A DNA stretch of 6,316 nucleotides from Nitrososphaerota archaeon (lineage in GTDB: Archaea; Thermoproteota; Nitrososphaeria; Nitrososphaerales; Gagatemarchaeaceae): the NCBI GenBank assembly GCA_016200025.1, contig JACQFO010000068.1, positions 1 through 6,316 of the forward strand. Direction: 5' to 3'. Position 1 is the first letter of the stretch, and every line of letters begins with the position of its first letter. The notes under the pieces were generated by a model that saw only the letters and a list, made by a program, of their open reading frames with translations, was not told the DNA's origin and made no database searches. The position numbers and the translations under genes were made by a program. Positions 1-5,663 of this stretch are shown one piece after another.

Positions 1-1
1 G

Positions 2-637
2 AGCGATTGCACGAATTGCGAATCGTGTTGTTGCGATGACATCCACGGAGCGTGGCGAAGGGCCAAGATCCTCCGAGGCGTCAGAGTAGAATATCTGAGC
101 AACTTATGGATGAGCATCGAGGTAGCGGGGACCATTCTCGCCGGGGTCATGGCAGGGAGCCTCGCCCTGATCGCCTTCGGGGCAGATAGTTCGGTGGAGC
201 TTGTGTCCGGAGTCGCAGTCATCAGGCATTTGAGGGCGGATCACAAAGGGGTCGAGACTGGCGGGAGGCGCACGGCCCTGCTGACGACCGGCCTGCTCTT
301 CGCGCTCGTTCCGGTGGTTGGGGGCCTCGCCCTCTATTCCTATTTCTCCGGGATAAGACCGGAAGGCTCGCCACTCGGGATAGGACTGGCAGTCGGGGCT
401 GTGGTCTTGATGCCGATACTATTCCTTGAGAAACGAAGAATTGGGAGGGAGGCGAGATGCCTTCCGATTTCAATCGACGCGTACGCTTCAGCGACATGTC
501 TTCTGCTTTCCGTGGCACACCCAGCCCTAAGGGACTCGGAATCATTTCCATTCAATCAACGGAGCCGTCGCAGGAAACAATTAAATAGAAAGACGAGACG
601 CTGTCTAAAAGTATGCAAGAATTGCAACCGTTGGTAA
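2..637 (+). CDS. Cation diffusion facilitator-like membrane protein, 5' partial, C-terminus abnormal
   Basis: Likely a divalent-metal or cation efflux protein of the short (about 200 aa) CDF-like family in the cytoplasmic membrane. The frame is open to the left edge, and the family match starts before the ATG at 110: RVEYLSNLWMSIEVAG aligns with the usual first membrane helix, so that ATG lies inside the gene and the true start is outside the window. Upstream residues include the Cys-rich stretch DCTNCESCCCDD. The second helix has the typical GSLALIAFGADSSVELVSG with metal-ligand-type Asp; two further hydrophobic segments follow (about bases 285-345 and 375-425), then the basic KRRIGRE loop and a helix with a conserved-type Asp (SIDAYASATCLLLSVA). 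After about base 520 resemblance is lost: the last helix (usually GLLLNALFGWWW-like) is absent, replaced by an Arg/Lys-rich tail that runs through the next promoter and overlaps iscA by 25 bases. The other two forward frames do not restore the end. The gene is probably truncated or decayed; the family call is by resemblance. Confidence 0.7.
   Translation, partial: SDCTNCESCCCDDIHGAWRRAKILRGVRVEYLSNLWMSIEVAGTILAGVMAGSLALIAFGADSSVELVSGVAVIRHLRADHKGVETGGRRTALLTTGLLFALVPVVGGLALYSYFSGIRPEGSPLGIGLAVGAVVLMPILFLEKRRIGREARCLPISIDAYASATCLLLSVAHPALRDSESFPFNQRSRRRKQLNRKTRRCLKVCKNCNRW
580..587 (+). promoter_or_regulatory. TATA box of iscA
   Basis: ATTAAATA sits in a locally A-rich stretch, with its TTAA 32 bases before the ATG at 613. 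Archaeal transcription starts about 25-30 bases after the box, so the mRNA would begin at or next to the ATG and be leaderless. No Shine-Dalgarno sequence is visible before 613, which fits. Confidence 0.55.
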
Positions 638-960
638 TGTTCACTCCCACAGCCCGACAGAAGCTTGGAGAAGTGCTCGAGGCCGAGAAGGCCAGCGACT
701 CATACCTGCGGATAGAGGTCTACCAGGGCGGAGGCTGCGCGTGCAGCGGAGGGTTCAGGTATGCGCTGAGCCTAGAGGAGAAGCCTGGGCAGGCCGACGT
801 CGTGGAGGAAGTCGGAGGGTTGAAGGTAATGGCCGGCAAGGCCGATGCGGACATGCTCAGGGGCTCGAAGATCGACTTCATAGAGACCCTGCAGAGGACT
901 GGGTTCAAGATCGAGAACCCCAACGTGCACGCAGACGCGTGCGGCTGCGGCGGACACTAG
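613..960 (+). CDS. iscA: IscA/HesB-type iron-sulfur cluster assembly protein
   Basis: A 115-aa A-type Fe-S carrier or scaffold that takes up Fe-S clusters and delivers them to apo-proteins in the cytoplasm. The whole HesB fold is readable: FTPTARQKLGEVL at the N-terminus, LRIEVYQGGGCACSGGFRY (residues 32-50), GLKVMAGKADADMLRGSKID in the middle, and FKIENPNVHADACGCGGH at the end. Cys44, Cys110 and Cys112 fit the three cluster ligands of the family (C-x(about 65)-C-x-C). Cys42 is an extra Cys within the first ligand loop (CACSG where bacterial IscA has GCSG). The ATG at 613 is favoured because it lies 32 bases after a TATA box; the ATG at 637 (MFTPTARQKL) is a credible alternative and resembles many family starts. 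The gene seems to have its own promoter, so its closeness to the upstream transporter need not mean an operon. The family call is firm; the exact client proteins are unknown. Confidence 0.93.
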   Translation: MQELQPLVMFTPTARQKLGEVLEAEKASDSYLRIEVYQGGGCACSGGFRYALSLEEKPGQADVVEEVGGLKVMAGKADADMLRGSKIDFIETLQRTGFKIENPNVHADACGCGGH

Positions 961-984
961 TCTCCCACGGAAGCGCTTCGGAAT

Positions 985-992
985 CATTAACT
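985..992 (+). promoter_or_regulatory. Probable TATA box of the HTH_42 gene
   Basis: CATTAACT has its TTAA 31 bases before the proposed TTG start at 1018, the same spacing as in front of iscA. It is short and imperfect, so the support comes mainly from the spacing. The perfect 10-bp palindrome GAAGCGCTTC at 970-979 lies just upstream and could be an operator, but one short palindrome in GC-rich DNA is weak evidence. Confidence 0.4.
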
Positions 993-1017
993 TCGCCCTC
1001 GGCAAACCCAACTAGGG

Positions 1018-2272
1018 TTGCTGCCAAGGCCCGGGATCGAGGTTTCTGAAGAGTCTGCGCGCAGGCTCGCAGTGACGAACCAGAGCCTAGCGGGAAAGAG
1101 TCCGAGGAGACCCGGAGCAGAACAGATTCTCCAAGTCGTCCGCGACATCGGGTGCCTCCAGCTCGACCCGAACAGCGCCGTGGCGCCGAGCCATCAGACC
1201 GTGCTCTGGAGCCGACTTGGCAGATACAAGCTATCAGACCTGGACAGGCTGCTCTGGCGAGACAGGAAGCTCTTCCGAATATTGGGCGCACCAGGCGTCG
1301 ATCGTCCTGACTGAGGACTACCCGCTCTTCTACAGGATGATGAGAAAGTATCCTGAAGAGGCGCCGTGGCCAAAATTGTGGCGGACCAGGATTAGGGCCT
1401 GGGTCAGCAAGAACCCCAAGGTAAGCAGATACGTCTTGAAGGAGTTGAGCTTGAAGGGGCCGCGGCTTTCGAGGCAGTTCGAGAAGAACGAGGACGGCAG
1501 AGGCAAGGATGGATGGAGTTCAGGGAGCGACGTCACTCGCATGATTCACCACCTCTTCCTGAGCGGCAAGGTGATGGTCGTGGGGCGGCAGGGGAATCAA
1601 AAGGTCTGGGGCCTGACGGACGGATTCCTTCCAGATTGGGCTGAAAAGGAGGAGCTGCCCGAGGAGGAGGTCGAGTACAGGGCAGTGCAGAGGTCGATCA
1701 GGGCCCTTGGGATAGCCTCGAAGCGACAGATCAAGTACCATTTCCTCCGGGGCCGCTATCCAAACATCGACGCCGTACTTCAGAGATTGGAGTCCGAGTC
1801 GGCGGTGAGTCGAGTCCTCCTCCGCGGGCGGGATGTAAAGAAGGAGCCGTATTACGTTCACGCCGACGACCTCCGAACTCTGGACCGCATCGAGTCGGAC
1901 AGGTGGGAGCCGAGGACGACGGTTCTCTCGCCTTTCGACAACCTGATATGCGACAGGGCCAGGACAGAAGAATTCTTCGGATTTCGTTTCAGGGTCGAGA
2001 TCTATACGCCCAAGGAACAGAGGAAACATGGTTACTACGTTCTGCCCATATTGCACGGGGACAGGCTCATCGGACGGGTCGACCCGATGATGGACAGGAA
2101 ACGCCAAAGACTTGTCGTGAACGCGGTCCACGCCGAGAAAGGCGCCCCGGAAGACAGGCAGACCGCAGCTGCGGTCGCCTCGGCGCTCGAGGACCTTGGC
2201 GGTTTCCTTGGTGCCAAGGAGGTCTCCTATTCTGCGAAGGTCCCGGAATTCTGGAGAAGCTCGCTCCGCTGA
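1018..2272 (+). pseudogene. YcaQ/AlkX-type HTH_42 winged-helix protein (putative DNA glycosylase), one-base frameshift
   Basis: HTH_42 proteins include bacterial YcaQ (AlkX) and AlkZ, DNA glycosylases that act on alkylated or cross-linked DNA; many archaeal members are uncharacterised. The N-terminal part (1018-1275, 86 codons from a TTG start) reads EESARRLAVTNQSLAG, IGCLQLDPNSAVAPSHQTVL, WSRLGRYKLSDLDRLLW and DRKLF, and then goes wrong. The family's next residues, EYWAHQASIVLTEDYPLF, continue one base over from 1277 and run intact to the stop at 2272 (331 codons), including TVLSPFDNLICDRARTEEFF, YGYY-like HGYYVLPILHGDRLIGRVDP and a C-terminal helical end. Dropping one C at 1275/1276 gives a 417-aa protein, normal for the family. 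The Q-x-D at rebuilt residues 48-50 sits where the catalytic motif of YcaQ-like members lies. The long intact second part suggests a recent mutation or a sequencing error. As given, translation from 1018 stops at 1314. Enzymatic function is inferred from the family. Confidence 0.88.
1275..1276 (+). other. Frameshift site in the HTH_42 gene
   Basis: The bases CTCTTCCGAAT hold one C too many for the protein family: CTC TTC must be followed directly by GAA TAT TGG (LFEYW). The site is only a CC doublet, and the P-site codon TTC would pair poorly after a +1 slip, so programmed frameshifting is unlikely. Confidence 0.85.
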
Positions 2273-2276
2273 CCTC

Positions 2277-2310
2277 GGTCCTCCGGAATCTTGATCGGCG
2301 TCGGAGGGTC
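2277..2310 (+). other. Inverted repeat in the gap between the HTH_42 gene and fumC
   Basis: CCTCCG at 2280-2285 pairs with CGGAGG at 2302-2307; two G-T wobbles and one G-C pair can extend the stem to 9 bp around a 16-base loop. It starts 5 bases after the stop of the HTH_42 gene, so it could mark a 3' end, but no T-run follows, and archaeal termination relies mainly on T-runs. It may be chance in GC-rich DNA. Confidence 0.25.
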
Positions 2311-2325
2311 TGGTTCGGGAGTAGC

Positions 2326-2333
2326 CTTAAGAA
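2326..2333 (+). promoter_or_regulatory. TATA box of fumC
   Basis: CTTAAGAA has its TTAA 29 bases before the ATG at 2356, matching the spacing seen for iscA and the HTH_42 gene. There is no clear Shine-Dalgarno sequence before the ATG, so a leaderless fumC mRNA is likely. Confidence 0.5.
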
Positions 2334-2355
2334 GTGAGATGACTCGCGCGCTCTC

Positions 2356-3681
2356 ATGAAGTACGTGGAAGGCTCGAAGAGGGTCTTTCTCAGTACTGGG
2401 ACGCGTTTTCCGAGGGAGGTCATCTGGGCGATAGGCGCAGTCAAGCTTTCGGCTGCGAAGGCCAACGTCGAGCTGGGGCTCCTCGACAGGGAGGTGGGGC
2501 GCGTGGTCCAGGCAAAGGCGAGGGAAGTGATGCGGGGGAAGCATGATGTGCTGGTGTCGGTGGACGTGTACCAGACAGGGTCGGGGACGGGGCTTAACAT
2601 GAACGCCAACGAGCTCATCGCCGAGCTCGCCTCGAAGGAGCTGGGAAGGAAGGTGCATCCCAACGACCACGTCAACATGAGCCAGTCGTCCAACGACGTC
2701 GGGCCGACGGCGGTGAGGGTCGCGGCCGCGCACGTAGTCAGCGAGGACCTGCTGCCGGCGCTCGGAAAGATGAGAGGGAGCCTGGCGCGGCTGTCCAGGA
2801 AGACATCGAAGGTCTACAAGTCGGGGAGGACGCACCTCCGGGACGCGCTTCCCGTGACCATGGGGCAGGAGTTCGGGGCCTATGCTGACGAATTCAGCCG
2901 AGACTCGGCCCTTGTGAAGCAGACCATGGGCTATCTCCTCGAGCTGCCGATAGGCGGGACGGCGGTCGGGACGGGGCTTAACGCCGACGCCAGGTTCGGA
3001 GGGATGGTCGCGAAGGAGATTGGGAGGCAGGCGGGGCTGGGGTTCAAGAGTGCGGCGGACAAGTTCAGGCCCACGAAGCTTCTGACCGACGTGCTGTCTC
3101 TCAGCGGGGCATTGAGGACGGTCAGCATAGACCTCTACCGGCTCTGCCAGGACCTCAGGCTGATGTTCTCTGGGCCGCTGACTGGGGTCGGCGAGATCGA
3201 CATCCCCACGCAGGAGGAGGTGGCGGGGAGCAGCATCATGCCTGGCAAGACCAATCCGGTGACGTTGGAGAGCGCGCTGCTGGCCTGCGCCGAAGTGGTT
3301 GGGCTCGACGGAGCCAATACCATGGCCGCGTCGTTGGGTGAGTTCGAGCTGACCATGGGGGTGCCGCTAATGGGATACAACATCGTGCTCCAGGTGAAGC
3401 TCCTCTCCGAGGCACTGGAGAAGGTCGCTGCGTTGGTCGTAGACCACGTGGTTCCCATGCGGGGGAAGTCGAGGGCCTACGCGGAGAGCAGCCCGGCGCT
3501 GATCACTGTAATCTCGCCCAAGATTGGGTACGACAAGGCGGCGATTCTAGGAAAGAAGCTGGCGAAGGGGATGAGCATCAGGGCGGCGCTCAAAAGCCTG
3601 GGGTACAGTCCGCACGAGATTGACTCCATCCTTGACCTGGAGAGCCTCGTGAGACCAGGGATCCCTTCCAAGAAGCTCTAG
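2356..3681 (+). CDS. fumC: Class II fumarate hydratase (fumarase C)
   Basis: A 441-aa member of the fumarase/aspartase superfamily. The expected reaction is reversible hydration of fumarate to L-malate in the TCA cycle by a cytoplasmic homotetramer. All active-site loops are present: GSGTGLNMNANE (Thr78), HPNDHVNMSQSSND (Ser111-Ser112-Asn113), SGRTHLRDALPVTMGQEF (Thr158-His159), and the signature GSSIMPGKTNP with catalytic Ser291, Lys297 and Asn299. GEFEL and the C-terminal IGYDKAA are more fumarase-like than aspartase-like; aspartate ammonia-lyase is the main alternative. The start at 2356 is fixed by an in-frame stop at 2335-2337 and a TATA box 29 bases upstream. The protein is about 20-25 residues shorter at the N-terminus than E. 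coli FumC and lacks the WGAQT-type segment, beginning at the equivalent of the 'QR..F.IS' region; catalytic residues are unaffected. It appears to be transcribed alone, ending convergently with the next gene. Confidence 0.93.
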   Translation: MKYVEGSKRVFLSTGTRFPREVIWAIGAVKLSAAKANVELGLLDREVGRVVQAKAREVMRGKHDVLVSVDVYQTGSGTGLNMNANELIAELASKELGRKVHPNDHVNMSQSSNDVGPTAVRVAAAHVVSEDLLPALGKMRGSLARLSRKTSKVYKSGRTHLRDALPVTMGQEFGAYADEFSRDSALVKQTMGYLLELPIGGTAVGTGLNADARFGGMVAKEIGRQAGLGFKSAADKFRPTKLLTDVLSLSGALRTVSIDLYRLCQDLRLMFSGPLTGVGEIDIPTQEEVAGSSIMPGKTNPVTLESALLACAEVVGLDGANTMAASLGEFELTMGVPLMGYNIVLQVKLLSEALEKVAALVVDHVVPMRGKSRAYAESSPALITVISPKIGYDKAAILGKKLAKGMSIRAALKSLGYSPHEIDSILDLESLVRPGIPSKKL

Positions 3682-3687
3682 TCAGCG

Positions 3688-3701
3688 TTTTCGTCGGAAA
3701 A
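3688..3701. terminator. Possible shared terminator between convergent genes
   Basis: TTTTC at 3688-3692 and GAAAA at 3697-3701 form a small 5-bp hairpin with a GTCG loop, 6 bases after the fumC stop and 9 bases beyond the stop of the minus-strand gene. Each strand carries a TTTT run that could serve as a weak archaeal terminator. The gap between the two stops is only 29 bases, so termination signals must lie here or inside the coding regions. Confidence 0.3.
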
Positions 3702-3710
3702 TGAGGTTAT

Positions 3711-4208
3711 TCATCGGCGGGCCCTTACGCCTATCTTTTCCATCAGCTTGCCGAGCTCGGAGTCGTCCGCGGCGTCGAGCCTGAGGTACCTGAGGATTTC
3801 GTCTTCGCCCATGCCCACCTTCCTCGCCTCTGCGACGGTGTACCTGTAGGCCTCGAGCTCGGTGGGCCTCTCGACGTATTCGAAGGCCTGGTCGTAGAGC
3901 TCCCTTCCCTCGAGGAACTGGCGGACGTGGACCAGGACGTGGATCACGTCGAGGTAGAGGAAGTCGCTCTTTGCCGATGCGAGGTGCTTCGCTCCGATGC
4001 AGATGGTGCCAGTGTCACGGTCGAGCCAGATGCCCGAGTCGTTGGGCTCGACCCGGAGCTTGAGGTGCTTCATTATCTTGGTCATCTGAATCTTGGACCC
4101 GAAGACCTTGAGGAGGGAGGAGGAGGCGTCGAGGCCGGTGAAGACGTCGGCCAGTTTGTATTCTCCGATGGCCAGACTTCTGCGTACGCGGAAAGCCCTG
4201 ACTCGCAA
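3711..4208 (-). CDS. Conserved archaeal protein of unknown function with zincin-like but altered HxxxH motif
   Basis: A 165-aa soluble protein with no signal peptide or membrane segment; no specific function is assigned. After a basic leader it reads GEYKLADVFTGLDASSSLLK, then MTKIMKHLKLRVEP and a strand region TGTICIGAKHL. The helix YLDVIHVLVHVRQFLEG (His90, His94) is followed 23-25 residues later by RPTELEAYRY (Glu117, Glu119). That HxxxH plus downstream Glu arrangement is that of gluzincin metallopeptidases (HExxH...E), but the catalytic Glu position holds Val91, so metal binding may survive without proteolysis. The C-terminus is charged and helical. The start is a TTG at 4208: an in-frame stop lies at 4236-4238 and no ATG, GTG or other TTG occurs between them, nor before Met42. 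Coding nature is supported by the motif layout and by facing a divergent promoter region; it converges with fumC. The link to zinc peptidases is inference from spacing only. Confidence 0.75.
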   Translation of the reverse strand: MRVRAFRVRRSLAIGEYKLADVFTGLDASSSLLKVFGSKIQMTKIMKHLKLRVEPNDSGIWLDRDTGTICIGAKHLASAKSDFLYLDVIHVLVHVRQFLEGRELYDQAFEYVERPTELEAYRYTVAEARKVGMGEDEILRYLRLDAADDSELGKLMEKIGVRARR

Positions 4209-4235
4209 CTTCAGTTGGTTGGAGGCTTGCGGTTG

Positions 4236-4264
4236 TCAAAAGACCCAAGCTCAATAATTCTTAA
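4236..4264 (-). promoter_or_regulatory. Candidate promoter of the minus-strand gene
   Basis: Read on the minus strand, two candidates precede the TTG at 4208: a TCTTTTGA-type box at 4237-4244 about 30 bases upstream (leaderless spacing), and the palindromic TTAA at 4261-4264 about 55 bases upstream, inside the first copy of the duplicated unit. The sequence alone cannot decide between them. Confidence 0.3.
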
Positions 4265-4327
4265 CTCTATGTTGCCTTCTGGCTCACAATAGTTCTTAAC
4301 TCTATGTTGCCTTCTGGCTCACAATAG
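4258..4327. repeat. Perfect 35-bp tandem duplication in the divergent promoter region
   Basis: Copies at 4258-4292 and 4293-4327 are identical over all 35 bases; each begins TTCTTAACTCTATG and ends GGCTCACAATAG. Allowing one mismatch (A at 4257, G at 4292), the match extends five more bases upstream (CAATA). Each copy contains a TTAA core like those of the other promoters in the window. The block fills most of the 125-base gap between the minus-strand gene and glmM, so both genes could be affected. The lack of divergence points to a recent duplication or an assembly artefact. Confidence 0.95.
4295..4300 (+). promoter_or_regulatory. Probable TATA element of glmM-thiL, duplicated at 4260-4265
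   Basis: CTTAAC in the second repeat copy has its TTAA 38 bases before the GTG at 4334, predicting a transcript start near 4322-4328 and a short leader. The same element in the first copy, 35 bases further up, could be a second promoter with a leader of about 40-45 bases. Confidence 0.45.
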
Positions 4328-4330
4328 AGG
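4327..4330 (+). promoter_or_regulatory. Possible ribosome binding site of glmM
   Basis: GAGG lies 3 bases before the GTG at 4334 and 9 bases before the in-frame TTG at 4340. The second spacing is the more usual one, so translation may begin at TTG 4340 (MIASLSGIRG). Among the plus-strand genes this is the clearest Shine-Dalgarno-like sequence at a start. Confidence 0.35.
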
Positions 4331-4333
4331 AAC

Positions 4334-5638
4334 GTGGTATTGATAGCGTCACTGAGCGGCATCAGGGGGACCCTCAACGTGGACATGACCCTAGTCGACG
4401 TGGCCAGTTTCGCAGCGAACTTCGGGGAGCTCTGCGGACCCGGGCAGGTACTGCTGGCCAGGGACACGAGGAGCACCGGGCCGGCGATGAGCCGGGCGGT
4501 CGCGGGGGCGCTGATGGCGCGCGGCTGCAGGGTCCTTGATTACGGAGTGATTTCAACACCGGCGCTCTTCAGGGAGAGCAGGATGAAGAAGAGCCCGGCC
4601 GTGATGGTCACCGCCTCCCACAACGAGCCAGAATTCAACGGCCTGAAGTTCCTCGTTGACGGGGTTGGAATAGGGGAGGCTCAGTTCCAAGCGGTCATGG
4701 GCGCTGGAGCCGCTGCGGGAGGGTTTGGGCCCGGGTCGACGAGGACAGCGCAGAGGCCGACCTATGTTGAAGACCTTGTCAGAAGATTCGGCGAGGGAGC
4801 TTTCGACGGAATCAAGCTAGCCCTGGACCTCGGAGGCGGTGCCGCGACCGCGCACTCGGTGTCCCTGCTGAGGCGGCTCGGCTGCGAAGTGGTGTCGGTC
4901 AACGATGCGCCCGGAGTCTTCACCAGGACTGTGGACCCGGTCGCAGACGAATTGCCTCTCCTGACGACATTGGTAAGAGAAGAGGGGTGCGACATTGGAC
5001 TAGGGTTCGACTGCGACGGCGACAGGCTCGTCATCGTTGATTCCCGGGGGAGAAAGAGGACCGGGGACTACATGCTGACCCTTGCGCTCTCCGAGCTCCT
5101 CACGGAGTCTCGGGAAAAGAAGGTGGTCGTCTCCATGGACACCACGCAGGCGGTTGACGATGTGGTCGCGAGAGTCAAAGGCGAGGTCTTCAGGGCGAAG
5201 GTCGGAGAGGCGAACGTGGTCGGGATGATGAACGAGAAGGAGGCGAGGTTCGGCGGGGAGGGGAGCAGCGGGGGCCTGATCGACGGAGACTTCAACCACT
5301 GCAGGGATTCGATGCTGGCGGCCCTAGTGATAATCAGGGCGCTGCGGGGTAAGGGGAGGAAGGCGTATGACTCTGTCCCAGTCTACCACCAGGAAAGGGT
5401 CGCCGTCGTCATCCCCCGGACAAAGGCCCAGAGGGCACTGAAGCTCCTGGCCAAGCAAAACCGCGGGGCGGACATGACCGACGGAGTGAAGGTCCAGGTC
5501 TCCAGGCGTTCGTGGGTCCTGGCGAGGCCCAGCGGCACGGAGGACAAGGTGAGGGTCTCCGCGGAAGCTGAGACGGCGGGCAGGGCGGCGCAGCTCGCCA
5601 AGGCTTTTGCGTCGAAGGTCAAGGGGCTGAGCAGGTAG
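4334..5638 (+). CDS. glmM: Phosphoglucosamine/phosphomannomutase-family phosphohexomutase
   Basis: A 434-aa cytoplasmic alpha-D-phosphohexomutase that moves phosphate between C6 and C1 of a hexose. In archaea such enzymes make glucosamine-1-phosphate for UDP-GlcNAc, or mannose- or glucose-1-phosphate, for glycan and lipid-linked sugar synthesis. All four family loops are present: SLSGIRGTLN at the N-terminus and the phosphoserine loop TASHNEPEFNGLKF with Ser95; the metal loop FDCDGDR with Asp226, Asp228 and Asp230; the sugar-specificity loop FGGEGSSGG (residues 306-314); and the phosphate-binding RPSGTED (398-404) near the C-terminus. GGEG rather than GEESGH is typical of archaeal GlmM/PMM proteins. 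Length is normal for that group. GTG 4334 is used here; TTG 4340 is a close alternative. It reads away from the duplicated promoter region and is followed closely by thiL, so a two-gene transcript is likely. Substrate preference cannot be fixed from sequence, so the symbol is tentative. Confidence 0.92.
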   Translation: MVLIASLSGIRGTLNVDMTLVDVASFAANFGELCGPGQVLLARDTRSTGPAMSRAVAGALMARGCRVLDYGVISTPALFRESRMKKSPAVMVTASHNEPEFNGLKFLVDGVGIGEAQFQAVMGAGAAAGGFGPGSTRTAQRPTYVEDLVRRFGEGAFDGIKLALDLGGGAATAHSVSLLRRLGCEVVSVNDAPGVFTRTVDPVADELPLLTTLVREEGCDIGLGFDCDGDRLVIVDSRGRKRTGDYMLTLALSELLTESREKKVVVSMDTTQAVDDVVARVKGEVFRAKVGEANVVGMMNEKEARFGGEGSSGGLIDGDFNHCRDSMLAALVIIRALRGKGRKAYDSVPVYHQERVAVVIPRTKAQRALKLLAKQNRGADMTDGVKVQVSRRSWVLARPSGTEDKVRVSAEAETAGRAAQLAKAFASKVKGLSR

Positions 5639-5663
5639 CACGGCGAAGAAGGGCAAACTCGTC

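Noticed and set aside
970..979. Perfect palindrome GAAGCGCTTC after iscA
   Set aside because: It is a single short site with a mismatch just outside and no second copy seen upstream of the other genes; it is noted only as a possible operator under the neighbouring promoter.
1005..1019. Small hairpin AACCC/GGGTT covering the TTG start of the HTH_42 gene
   Set aside because: A 5-bp stem with a 5-base loop is expected by chance in DNA of this composition, and nothing else supports a regulatory role.
741..1049. Plus-strand 102-codon frame over iscA
   Set aside because: It is an Arg-rich shadow of iscA, whose Cys-ligand motifs lie in the other frame.
1270..1280. Programmed +1 frameshift in the HTH_42 gene
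   Set aside because: There is no slippery run, no rare or stop codon at the site and no clear stimulatory structure; a mutation or sequencing error is simpler.
905..1291. Minus-strand open frame across the end of iscA and the start of the HTH_42 gene
   Set aside because: Its product has no recognisable domain and is Arg/Ser-rich, as expected for a GC-rich shadow; the plus strand is clearly coding here.
1520..2835. Overlapping minus-strand open frames of about 200 codons (1520-2131, 2067-2693, 2227-2835)
   Set aside because: They lie antisense to the HTH_42 gene and fumC, whose conserved motifs explain the sequence; their translations are low-complexity and unrecognisable.
3927..4292. Plus-strand 121-codon open frame opposite the minus-strand gene
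   Set aside because: It is Glu/Val/Gly-rich with no motif and runs into the duplicated promoter region; the minus-strand frame has an organised HxxxH...E layout.
4258..4327. Minimal CRISPR array
   Set aside because: The two copies are directly adjacent with no spacer, and no cas gene is nearby; this is a simple tandem duplication.
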